From Zopfochytrium polystomum (Eukaryota > Chytridiomycota > Chytridiomycetes > Chytridiales > Chytridiaceae), in assembly GCA_025765615.1 (NCBI GenBank), contig JAIVFJ010000131.1, forward strand, positions 62,001 through 126,000: 64,000 nucleotides of DNA. Direction: 5' to 3'. The translations under genes and the position numbers were made by a program. Positions within the stretch are counted from its first letter, which is position 1; each line of letters starts with the position of its first letter. Under the pieces are notes generated by a model. That model was not told the DNA's origin and did not search any database. It worked only from the letters and a program-made list of their open reading frames with translations. Positions 1 through 10,497 of the stretch are shown in pieces.

Positions 1-61
1 CCTTTGTAAGTGCGCAGCTCTATTTTTTTTGACTTCCCACTGATCTGACCGACTTTTCCAG

Positions 62-478
62 ATCCTACCTCCGCCGGATCTGGACAGACTCTTTGGTTCA
101 CGATGAAGATGCCCTCCACTTTTTGATCAAGAAAATCGGAGTCGACCACATCATGCTTGGGAGCGACTACCCATTCCCACGTGAGTTTGCATTCGACTTT
201 CAATACCTCGCCTTGTTTGGTTTGTAAGCTCCGCACTGAGATGTCTTCTTCTTTTTTTTTTTTTGTTTCTCCGCTCCTTTCTTGTGATGACTGGAGTTGG
301 GGAGCACGAGCCGGGTCAACTCATTCAAGATAGCGAAGCCTTGTCGCTTGAGGAAAAGGGAATGCTATTGGGAGGGAACGCCATGCGATTCTTCAAGCTG
401 GACCCCACTCAATTCGTGGACGAGGATGAGCAAGCCGAACACGAGGAGACGGCAGGGAAGGCCTCGGAGAGTGCTTGA
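62..478 (+). CDS. 2-amino-3-carboxymuconate-6-semialdehyde decarboxylase (ACMSD) family, C-terminal part
   Basis: The last two exons of a gene that begins before the window: 62-180 and 297-478, joined by a GTGAGT...AG intron (181-296). The joined translation contains the C-terminal signature of the amidohydrolase ACMSD family: a W-T-D-S-L-V-H-D stretch, then I-M-L-G-S-D-Y-P-F-P-L-G-E, whose Asp is a metal ligand in the family, then the G-N-A helix near the end (GGNAMRFF). ACMSD removes a carboxyl group from aminocarboxymuconate semialdehyde in tryptophan (kynurenine) catabolism and diverts flux from NAD synthesis. Fungal relatives include isoorotate decarboxylases, so the substrate is not certain. 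The tail after the family domain is short and acidic. Catalytic residues of the N-terminal half lie outside the window and cannot be checked. Confidence 0.85.
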
Positions 479-899
479 ATGTTTTTGTTGTGAGGCGGGT
501 TCGTTGGGTGAACAGTGCGGCGCGGTGTACTATTTGGCATCCTAGTCTTCCTACTGCATTCATTCTTTTTTCTATACTTTTTTGCCTCAGCGTCCTTCTT
601 TTTTATCGACTTTCTGTTTTCGAATCCGGTTTTTCGCCTCACTCTCGTTTCGATTCTTCTTCTTCTTCTTCTCGCCTTCTTGCGTTACCATTCAACACAA
701 AGAAAAGTTATCCAGAAGCTGAAAAACTCGTCGTGTCCTGGCTGTGGGTGGGGTGTGGCATGGCGGTGGATGCACGGACCAGCAGACGGAAAAAAAAGAA
801 AGACAAACGACGAAGCGACAGAACCGATGAAAAAAAAAAAAAAAAAAAAAGGAAACAGACGGCCACGCCAGGCAGGCACCGAAAAGACAAAAACCAAAC

Positions 900-936
<37 letters not shown>

Positions 937-1063
937 TTGTGGTTGTTGGTTGTGGTTGTGCGTTGTTTCCCCTTGCGCCAAACCCACTCCTCGTCGTCTC
1001 CGCTTTCCTCCTCGTCGCCTCCACGTCGTCTAGTCAGCTCGCCGCAGCACCGGCCCCATCCGA
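479..1063. repeat. Intergenic region with poly-A and GT microsatellite
   Basis: No gene seen. It holds pyrimidine-rich DNA after the ACMSD stop, a poly-A run near 831-850, and a GT dinucleotide repeat at about 903-934. It serves as the upstream region of the MAPKK gene; no clear promoter motif was recognised. Confidence 0.7.
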
Positions 1064-2498
1064 ATGCCTCTGAACGGCAGCCCCCGCCCAAAGGGCCGCA
1101 AGGGCGCCGGTCTGAAAATCAGCGCTGTAGGCTCCACCCCCGCCGCCCCTGGCCTCGGCTCCCCATCCACCCAAGGCACCCGCACCATCCTCTCCAACAG
1201 CGACCTCTCCCTCCCCCCGCAGCTCACCGAGATCACAGTCAACGACATCGAGGTGCTCAGCGAGATCGGCGTCGGCAATGGCGGCACCGTCAACAAAGTC
1301 CTCTACAAGCCCACCCAGGCTATCATGGCCCGGAAGGTTCGCTCGTCTTTCTGCTTCGCTCTGTCGCACACCCCCTCCGCTCAGATAGACGACGGCTCCC
1401 TTCATGCTTGGCTAACTGATCTTGAACGCCCCCCCTCTTTTCCCCTTTTTCCCGGTTCCCTTCTCAATTTCCTTGGATCTTGGACTTTCTCGCTCCTAGA
1501 TTATCCACATCGAGGCCAACAAAGTTGTCCAGAAGCAGATCCTGCGTGAACTACAGATCCTTAAAAACTGCCACTCGCCGTACATCGTTTCCTTCTTCGG
1601 CGCGTTCCTGCATGATGCGAACATTTCAATATGCATGGAGTACATGGATCTTGGCTCTCTCGACGGCATTTACAAGAAGGTTCCTTTGTCGGAAGAGGTC
1701 ATCGCGGAGATCACCGTGTCCGTTTTGAAGGGGTTGATCTATCTGTTCAAAGAGCATAAAATTATTCACCGAGGTGAGACTGAGACCCTTTGTGAATGTC
1801 CGGATACCTCTTTTAATGCCGCTTTGATTCTTCCAGACGTGAAGCCGAGCAATATCCTTGTAAACGCAGAGGGCCAATTCAAAGTAGCGGACTTTGGTGT
1901 GTCCGGAGAGATGGAATTCACAAAAGTAAAGACTTTTGTTGGAACAAGCGCGTACATGTCGGTGAGGCACCACTCCTTTCCTTTCTCCTGTCGCAAAATC
2001 TGCCTGATTGCATTAACCCTTTCTTTGTTTATACGAAGCCCGAACGGATCAAAGGCCAAGGCTATTCCGTGCAATGCGACGTGTGGAGTCTCGGCATCAC
2101 CCTTCTTGAACTCGCAATGGGCCGCTTCCCCTTCCCTGCCGACGGCAAGCCACTGACTCTCTTTGAGATTCTCCAGTGCATTGTCGAAGAGCCCCTACCA
2201 ACTCTTCCGGCCGGCCGCTTCAGTCCTGAATTCGATGCGTTTTTGGCACGGTGCCTCATCAAGGACGATACCCAGCGGCCTCCTCCTGCGCAGCTGATCG
2301 TGAGTTTGCTTACCGTGCGGTCACACCTTTAGCTGAGCGCCTAACGACTTCTTTCAGTCCGACCCCTTCTGCACCCGCGCAGAGGAAAGCGATTTCGACA
2401 TCAAGGCGTGGGCGACGAAAACGGGAGAGACTTTAAAAACTCTCGCAGCAACAAAGAAAGCCACGCAGGCCATGGCGAAACTCCAGCTGCAATCGTAG
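1064..2498 (+). CDS. MAP kinase kinase (MEK/Ste7-type dual-specificity kinase)
   Basis: Five exons: 1064-1336, 1500-1773, 1837-1961, 2039-2299, 2358-2498; phases agree, giving 357 aa. The glycine loop (GVGNGG), catalytic Lys91 (MARK), the HRD motif at 181-183, DFG at 201-203 and the MSPER segment are all present. The activation loop has Thr211 and Thr215 at the places of MEK1 Ser218 and Ser222, so the phospho-sites are Thr-x3-Thr rather than Ser-x3-Ser/Thr. The N-terminus carries a basic patch followed by L-K-I, resembling a MAPK docking (D) site. The family phosphorylates the T-x-Y loop of a MAP kinase in the cytosol. It is closest in feel to fungal Ste7/Byr1 kinases (mating/filament branch), but the branch is inference. 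The ATG is the first in frame and lies a few residues before the docking motif. Confidence 0.93.
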
Positions 2499-3307
2499 TT
2501 CTAATAATCCACCCGCGTCACCCCCACGTCAGCCTGCTTTGTCTGCACGTTTGTGCTACTTTGGTTCCGTTTCTTTCTTCTGTTCCCACTCTTCTTCTCC
2601 TTTTTCCGTGCCTTGCGCTCCTCTTTTGACGGTCATCCCCTGTTCATTTTTTTTTTCGCTCTGCGATATTGGTGACTACTGATTTAACGGTCGAGCTATT
2701 TTGTGATCTGTCTCCCCGTTTCCCGCCTATCTTGTTTCGCAACGTCCCCCGGGGATTCTTTCGAAGAGCACTTTACGTTTCCCGCCTCCTCCCACTTCCC
2801 CCAACTTTTTTGATTCTAGGGCTGAAGACTCCTGCTGCATTTTTTTTTTTTGTTTGTTTATGAGTAACTGTTGTTGGGCGACGCGGATAAGGGGGGGAGC
2901 AGGGTGTGTGGAGGTGCGTTGACGTTGTTTCATGGCGCCTTGGTTTTTGGCTCTCGCCCTGTTTCCGGCTGCCGTGATCGTCTTTGGCCTTTTGGTGGTT
3001 TTTTCGTTTGGATGAACTTTCTCTCGTTGGGTGGTTGGTGGGGTGGCTGGGATGTTTGGGGACTTTGGCGTTGGCGGAAGAGGGAATGTCATACGTGTCT
3101 TGCTAGTGCAAAAATTTTAAGGGTTGTTACTTTCAGGTCGTCGGCTGAGCGAGTCAAGTGCCCAAGCTCCTCCTTGTTTGCTCTCGCTCTCGACGTTGAA
3201 CGATCGGCGGACGAACGGCTCGATGTGTGGCTCGATCCGCGATCTCTTCCGTCCATGTCACAAGCCGCGGACCGCCCCTCGCTTATTCGCATTTCCTTCG
3301 ATCGCCC
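2499..3307. other. Intergenic region, no gene seen
   Basis: Follows the MAPKK stop and precedes the first in-frame ATG of the mitochondrial protease. It is pyrimidine-rich up to about 2870 and then G/T-rich. No convincing coding potential, tRNA or repeat was seen. Confidence 0.5.
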
Positions 3308-6300
3308 ATGCCGTCCTTGCCACCGCTCTCGTCGCGGGCCGTCTGCAGGCCCATCAAGCCGGCACCGCAGCCGCTCCTCGCCACCCTCCGCAGCCTCTCC
3401 AGCTGCGCTCGCGCCTCCGCCGTCGCTCCGCGGCAGTCCGTGCCCTCCGCCATGCACCGCTCGAATGGACTTCCGCTGTTCAACCGCCTCGCCGCCGCCA
3501 ACGGCGGCACCGCCGGGCGATACACCCCTCGCCAGAGACTGTTTTCGTCCGTTGCAGGTGTGATGTTTGTTGCGTGTGGGCACGAGTGTTTGCGTATTGC
3601 TGTTTTCCGTTTACACGCCCCTGCGGTCCCGCCGCTTTGCATGTTCGTCCCCTCGGGTTTCTTACTTTGAATAACGCGAGCCGCGGCCTCCCCCCCCTTC
3701 GAAAAATTCCGAACAGAGTTGGACTCGTTCCGTGTTGGCAGCCACGTTGCGGGGTTCGACGTACTGAGGGTGGGTCACGTTCGCTTCTAGAGTCCGCTTA
3801 TTGGCTGGCGGTCGGGCCTCCGCGACTAAAATTGGACTCATCCCCCAGGTGAAACGCGTGGACGACTTTGACCTCACCGCGGTGCAGCTGAAACATGGCC
3901 GAACCGGGGCGGACTACCTGCACATCTTCAAGGACGATGCGAATAACGTCTTCAAGTACGAGCACGGGTGTTTTGCGTTTCGCTTATTCCAGTTTTTTTG
4001 TAACACGGGTTCCACTCGCTTAGTGTTGGTTTCAAGACGGCTCCGTACGACAGCACGGGAGTGGCGCACATTCTCGAGCACACGGCGCTCTGCGGGAGCA
4101 AGCAGTTCCCAGTGCGTGATCCGTTTTTCAAGATGCTGAATCGCTCCATGGCCACTTTTATGAACGCTATGACCGGTGAGTAAATGAGGATTATTTTTCT
4201 GCGAGTGCGTTGTCGAGCTTATTTCCGGTTAGGGAGCGATTATACCATGTACCCATTTTCAACGGAAAACGAGGCGGATTTCGACAATTTGTTCTCTGTC
4301 TACATGGACGCGACGTTGTTTCCGCTGCTGCGCAACCTCGACTTCAAGTAACAAATGATCACGTCTCTACTTGAATTCGAAGTGCTCACACTTTGGTCAT
4401 GCACATTGTAGGCAAGAAGGCTGGAGGCTTGAACACCAAGACCCTTTGGGTAAGTTGCTGATTTCAATGCCGAGTTGAAGTCATGTTGTAACGAATTGGA
4501 CAACTCCAGACCCAAGCTCCCCGATCATTTTTAAGGGCGTTGTTTTCAATGAAATGAAAGGCGTTTTCGTAAGACCCTCGCTTTTCCCTTCGATGCAACT
4601 GCAGCGACTGACTTTTCCACACCGTTTTGACACAGTCCGACGTGAACAACATATTCTTGCAGAGGCTGCAACAATCGATTTACCCCGGCACAACTTACGG
4701 ATTCGTCAGCGGCGGGGACCCGGAAAACATTACGGACTTATCGTTGGAGGGTCTGCGTCAATTCCACCGAGAAAACTACCATCCTAGCAACGCTATGTTT
4801 GTTACCTACGGTATGCTGCGGTTGACACTAATGCGTATCCTGACGACCTTTCGCCGCGTTTATTGCCTTTACATCTTGAACGATAGGCAGCTTCCCTCTT
4901 TTGAAAAGATTAGAAGCCGTAAACGAGAAGATTTCACAATTTTCACCGATAGAAAGAAAGCCAATTGAAGATGTTAAGCGTTTTGATCAACCAAAAACGA
5001 TTCGAATGCAGTGCCCACCCGACCCCAGTAAGTCGCTCATCTCCCATCACAGCGAACCAATGCGCTTAACCTCAAATAGTGGGAGACCCGGAAAGACAAA
5101 CACGAATGAGCCTGTCGTATTTGACGAATGACGGAACGGTGAGATAGTATAATTGTTTTGATCTCCTCTCAACATCTTCAGGACGCTTTTGAAACTTTTG
5201 CCATGCGACTGATCGCCTACTTGCTGACGGACGGCGCGGCTTCCCCCTTTTACCGAGCTCTGATTGAAACAAACATCGGGACGGACTATGCGCCCTCCAC
5301 CGGCTATGACAACACCGTGAGACAAACTAGTTTCTCTGTTGGCTTGCAAGGTATCCGCTCATCCCAAGTGGAAATGGTAAGCTCCCATCGATAGTCCGCA
5401 ATCACCTCATGGCGTTCGTTTCAAGGTTGAGCAAAAAATCAATGAGGTTTTTGCCCAAGTTGCAAAAGAAGGGTTCCCCGCTCATCGTATCGAAAGCGCC
5501 ATCCATCAGATGGAGCTTGGAATTCGTCATGTAAGTTAGGATTTGCCTGGAAATGGGGGTTTTGGCAGCCTGTAATGCGTGCCTTTCCAGCGGAGGGCCG
5601 ACTTTGGAATGGGTTTGTCGCAGTCTGTCATCCAGCAGTGGATACACGGAGGGGATCCTATCAATGCCCTGGAAGTCACAAAGGTACGAGACACACCAAA
5701 AATTTTCTGTTACGTATAAATACGTATTACCAGTACATTGCGCAACTGCGCGAAGAACTTCGCAACCCAGACTTTTTCAGCTCTCGCATCAACAAATACT
5801 TTTTGAACAACACACACAAAATCCTGTTCATAATGGTAACACTTGGAGAATCTGAATGGTACCATCTAATTGAAGCAGGAACCCAGCGAAACTTACACGG
5901 CAGAGTTGGACGCAAGAGAGAAGGAAAGGCTTCAGAAGATGGTCTCCGGCCTCACAGAGGGTGACAAGACACGCATTTATGAAGAAGGAATTGAGCTGAA
6001 GTCCATGCAAGAAGAGAAACCTGGTTGGGAAGCTCTCTTTCGTTTATGGGGCGACCTGCTGACCAACTCGGCAAAACAGACTTGTCGTGCCTTCCCACTT
6101 TGAACCTTTCAGACGTTCCGCTGAAAGGAAAAGCGTACTCTGTCGTGGACCGACCTCTGCAGCACCTTGGAGTGCCAGTGCAATGGCGGGAGACTGCCAC
6201 TAATGGAGTATCCTATGTCGAGATTGCCAAGTCGATAGAAGGAATCCCGGACGACCTCGTCCCGTTCGTTCCTCTGTACTGCTCCGTGAGTCCCACCTTT

Positions 6301-7971
6301 CAGTCAAAGTATGTCTGGACTTACTCCACTGTTTTTAAACAACAAACAACAGGCGCTTGCAGCGTTTGGGACGAAAGAAATCCCGTCCGTTCCGGACCTT
6401 ATCGAAGAAATTCGGCGGTACACCTCCGGCATTGGCGCCACACCCATGATTGTGACCGCTCCAAGCTCTCTGGACGCCACCACCTCTGCAATCCATTTTT
6501 CCACCTCTGCCCTCGACGGCAACGTCCCTCGTGCATACTCTCTTCTTGCTGACGTGATCGATGGACCCGACCTGTCCGACGCGTCGAAGCTCCAGCCGGG
6601 ATCGGAAGTGTTTGAGCGTATGCGCACCGTCGTTGCTGGCATCGCAACCGGCGGAATGAGCTCTCTTGCTGACTCGGGTCACCGATACGCTGTTGGGGTT
6701 GCCGGCAAGGGATTGGGTCCCGCTAGCGCCGTTCGCGAGCGGTTGGGGGGACTCGAGTCGGTGGTTTTCATGAACAAGCTCATGGCGGCCGGCGATGAGG
6801 GCATCAAGCTTGCGCTGGAGAAAATTCAGGTTTGGAACAGTGAGAGTGTTTTTTGTTCAACGGACCCTTATGTAATGCGACGCAGCAAATCAGCCAGTTC
6901 TTGAGAACCGGACAGTCGCCGATCAAGGCGGCTGTTATTTCGGGCTCATCCCCCATTAGGTCGAACGAGGAAGGGCTGGAAGGATTGCTTAAGCGTTTGG
7001 AGTGGACATCGAAGAAATCCGTTGTCAACTCAACGGTAATTGGAAGAGATAGCCAAAGTTCTCGAGTGCTTACTTTTCCAAACAGAACTTTGCTCCCACT
7101 TTCACCAACTCCCATGTCCCACTCCCTTTCACTGTCAATTACACGGCTCGGGTGTTCAAGAGCGTTCCCTACTCCCACGAAGACAGCACCAGTCTCATGG
7201 TATGGCTTGATCAAGCGAAACGAGAAAGTGCCTTGACTGCTTCCCGTCCAATTTTTCACTGCTCCCTTCCATTTTGCAGGTTTTGGCGGATTTGATGACG
7301 AGCCGATTCCTGCACAAAGAAATCCGCGAAAAAGGTGGCGCGTACGGTGCTTTTGCGTTCTCGAACGCCGCGGACGGGTTGTTTGCAATGGCGTCATACA
7401 GAGACCCACCTGGCGCTGGAACCCGGACGATGGACGCGTACAACCGGGCGGTGGAGTGGGCGGCGGACATTTCCAAGCACGTGGAGCAGTCGGTGGGTGC
7501 AATTCTTTGGTCGAAGTCTTCATTGGAACGGTGGCTTAATGCCTGTTTCTTGTTTTGCAATCAGGAGCTGAATGAGGCCAAGCTGTCTCTGCTCGGAAAG
7601 ATGGATATGCCGTTAAGTGCGGCCGACGAGGTAAACCCGCTTCCCTCCCTTTTGCAGAGTGGTTTTGTTCAACTGAACGGCTTTGTGACGGCAACAGGGA
7701 ATGGGTCGCTTCCGATCTGGGATTGACGATGAAATGAGGCAAACGTAAGAATCTGCTTGTCCACTCTTTGACTGCTTGTTCTGTCTCCTCTCTTGCTGAC
7801 TTTGACTCTGATTGCAGCCGGCGGCAGCGTCTGCTGGGGGTGACGCTGGAGTCAGTTCAGCGGGTTGCTCAGAGCTACTTGGCCGGCAAACCATCGTCCC
7901 GGGCGATACTGGGGCCGTCGGAGGAGGAGCTGCATTCCGGGCAGCAGTGGGTGGTTGAGAGTGTGAATTAA
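3308..7971 (+). CDS. Mitochondrial presequence protease (PITRM1/Cym1, M16C metallopeptidase)
   Basis: Twenty-two exons: 3308-3559, 3849-3955, 4024-4175, 4233-4347, 4412-4449, 4510-4568, 4636-4810, 4887-5027, 5080-5138, 5182-5376, 5426-5530, 5591-5683, 5734-5835, 5879-6023, 6080-6285, 6353-6829, 6886-7035, 7086-7199, 7280-7492, 7565-7630, 7698-7744, 7818-7971. Phases join cleanly to 1054 aa, normal for the family. The inverted zinc motif HILEH is at residues 135-139, followed by the family segments [25 protein letters not shown] and VVFNEMKG, and late in the protein [10 protein letters not shown] and SYRDP. The N-terminus is rich in Arg/Ser/Ala without acidic residues, as in a matrix-targeting sequence. 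The enzyme degrades cleaved presequences and other unstructured peptides in the mitochondrial matrix. The first donor could be 3558 or 3560; 3560 keeps the frame. Confidence 0.95.
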
Positions 7972-8168
7972 AGTGGGCTGGCTGGTTTTGACGGCCTGCC
8001 GTTCAGCCTCTGCGGTGTATGGTTTTATTAATGTCCTGAGTGTGACGTGGTGGCTTCGATGAAAACCCCGAACAAAAAAGCCGGATTTCGTGACACACAC
8101 ACACCCTTTTGGATAGCGACATTGAATCGTTGTGCATACGTTCCCCAGGTCGATCGGGCGATCTGAAC

Positions 8169-10190
8169 ATGGACTCCCCGACGATGCTGGCAACGGCGGC
8201 TGGAGCGTTTGATTTCCTCACGGATGACCAGGGCTATCCCACCCACACTTCCGACGTGCAGCGGGACGTTGAGGTCCTCGTCGTCCCCATCCTCGACGAT
8301 TACAGGCGCTCTTGGCGGAGAAAGCACTCTCCGCCTGCAGCTGCGGGAGTCTCAGATCCCGCCGCTTCTGCTACGATCGACACTGCCGCCTCCACCACGA
8401 AACCCACCCACCCAAACGGCGATAGCCACAACCATAACGAAGCCGGCGGCGCGGGCCTCGGCTTCGACGACGGCGATCCCGACTTTGAAGACATCGTCGA
8501 GCCCGACCTCGCGTACACCCTGGAACGCGGGATGCACGTCGCCTTCCTCCGCAGCGCACTCCGACGCAACCTCCCGTCCGGCTTCGTCCAGCTCGACGCG
8601 AGCCGCCCCTGGATCATCTTCTGGATCGTCCACGCGCTCGACCTGCTCGGCAAACCTGCACCCACCTCTGCAAACCCGTTTCAACGACAGCCTGATCCGC
8701 CGCCCCCGCCGCACCAGCTGCCGCAGCAGCAGCAGCAACAGGCTCGGTTTTCGCTGCTCAGCCTCGACGCGAGAGACCGCCGCCGAATCGTACAGACCCT
8801 TGCGCGGTGCCAGCACCCCGAAGGCGGCTTCGGTGGGGGGCCTGGTCAGCTGCCGCATCTCGCCACTACTTATGCCGCCGTGCACGCTTTGGCCGTCGTG
8901 GGTGGTTCCGAGGCGTACGATTGCATCGACAGGTACGAGTGTGGCATGTGTGTGTGTGTGTGTCGGTATTTGATGGGTGTTAATATGTGGTGTCAGCTAA
9001 CCGCACTTGTAGAGAAAACATGCTGCGGTTCCTCCTCTCTATGAAGCAAGAGGATGGCTCTTTCCGCATGTTCGACGGCGGCGAAATTGACGTTCGGTAA
9101 GCGCCACTTCGCTGTCGACGAAGATCGCTCCTTTCAACCCTAACCGCTTCGCCATCTGGTTCACATTATAGAGGATCCTACTGCGCCATGACGGTGGCGC
9201 GCCTGCTCAACATCCTCGTCCCCGAGCTCACCGCCAACGTCGCCGCCTTCGTCGCATCCTGCCAAACCTGGGAGGGCGGCATCGGCAGCGTGCCGGGCCT
9301 CGAGGCCCACGGCGGGTACGCCTTTTGCGGCCTCGCCGCCTGCGAAGTCCTCCGCGACACCGACGCCATCGACGTCGACCGCCTCGTCGAGTGGGCCGCC
9401 GCCCGCCAAATGGCTGTCGAAGGCGGATTCCAGGGCCGCACCAACAAACTCGTCGACGGCTGCTACTCGCTATGGCAGGGAGCGCTCTTCCAGATCCTCG
9501 GCGCCGTGCTCGCGAGAAGAGACTGCGCCGGCGTCGTCCCGACGCGCGAAGTCGACGCGAAGGTCGACTGCCTCATGAATCGATGTAGGTGGTCCCCGTG
9601 ATAGTGCCTGGGAGGTTTTACTACTCTGTGCCTTTTCGCTACTGCGATGAATGACTGAGGTTTTTTCCAAAAATGACAGTCGCGCTACAAGAATACATTC
9701 TTGCCTGCTGCCAAGATCCAGTGGGCGGGTTGCTCGACAAACCAGAAAAGTGAGGGGTTGTTCTCTCTCTGCAAGCGGCATTCAACCATGCTTCATACTG
9801 AGCCTTTTTTTTTTTTTTTTTTTTTTTTTTTGCATGGTGTGCTCTTTTCAATCAGGAACCCCGACTACTATCACACATGCTATTGCCTCAGCGGCCTGTC
9901 CGTGGCACAGCACCAATATAGGTGGGAGGGGTCGAAGCTGGATTTCACCGTGGACGACGCGCTGTTCGTTTTGGGAGACCCGACCACGAACGCTGTGGTA
10001 CTGTGCTTCGTTCGTTGTCGTTTTGCGTTCTGTAAAACTGATTGGTTGCGCCGTCCCACAAAATCCTGTTTTTGAATATGACAAACAGGCGGCAACTCAC
10101 CCCGTCCACAACATCCGACCGGTGCGGGTGGATGCGATCCGCGACTATTTCATCGCGAAAGACGGCATTGGCGTTGCGGATGACGCCTGA
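8169..10190 (+). CDS. Protein farnesyltransferase subunit beta
   Basis: Six exons: 8169-8932, 9013-9096, 9172-9584, 9680-9749, 9856-9997, 10089-10190; 524 aa. Diagnostic beta-subunit blocks are present: GGFGGGPGQLPHLATTYA, QEDGSF, QTWEGGIG, GLEAHGGYAFCGLAA, GGFQGRTNKLVDGCYS and YYHTCYCLSGLS. The Asp and Cys of DGCYS and the His of YYHTCY are the three zinc ligands of the family. The YCA/ASV-type pattern and GGLLDKP favour farnesyl- over geranylgeranyl-transferase. With the alpha subunit it attaches farnesyl to CaaX proteins such as Ras and fungal pheromones in the cytosol. A Pro/Gln-rich insert (about residues 175-195) and an N-terminal low-complexity linker (about 60-100) make it longer than animal orthologues. 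The next gene is convergent. Confidence 0.95.
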
Positions 10191-10497
10191 CTCGTTTGAT
10201 TCCAGTTTCGTTTGATTCCAGTTTCGCTACCGTCCTAGCCGTCATTGAAATTGCGAAGCAAAGCACGTCGGGCACCAGAGTTTGGCCCGCATTGCAGGTT
10301 TCGCGCTTGTGCTGTCAACGTAAACTGTAACAATTACAGAGAGAGAAAAGTGTTCGACGGGAAATATTCATCGTGCACGATCCAGTCATCTTTAATCGTT
10401 TACTGTCACGTCCACTTTTCATGCCCAAAACAAACCCGTCTTCTGCCCTAAAAAAGTTTGGCGTGCCAAAAAAGTAGAAAAAGGACGCAGCAATAAA
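10191..10497. other. Convergent intergenic region
   Basis: Short 3'-3' spacer between farnesyltransferase beta (+) and stomatin-like protein 2 (-). A duplicated TTCGTTTGATTCCAG-like unit lies at about 10193-10226. An AATAAA at about 10492-10497 could serve the plus-strand transcript. No gene seen. Confidence 0.5.

Noticed and set aside
475..1419. Long plus-strand open frame overlapping the MAPKK start
   Set aside because: It reads through poly-A and GT repeats and overlaps the MAPKK exon in another frame; low-complexity shadow.
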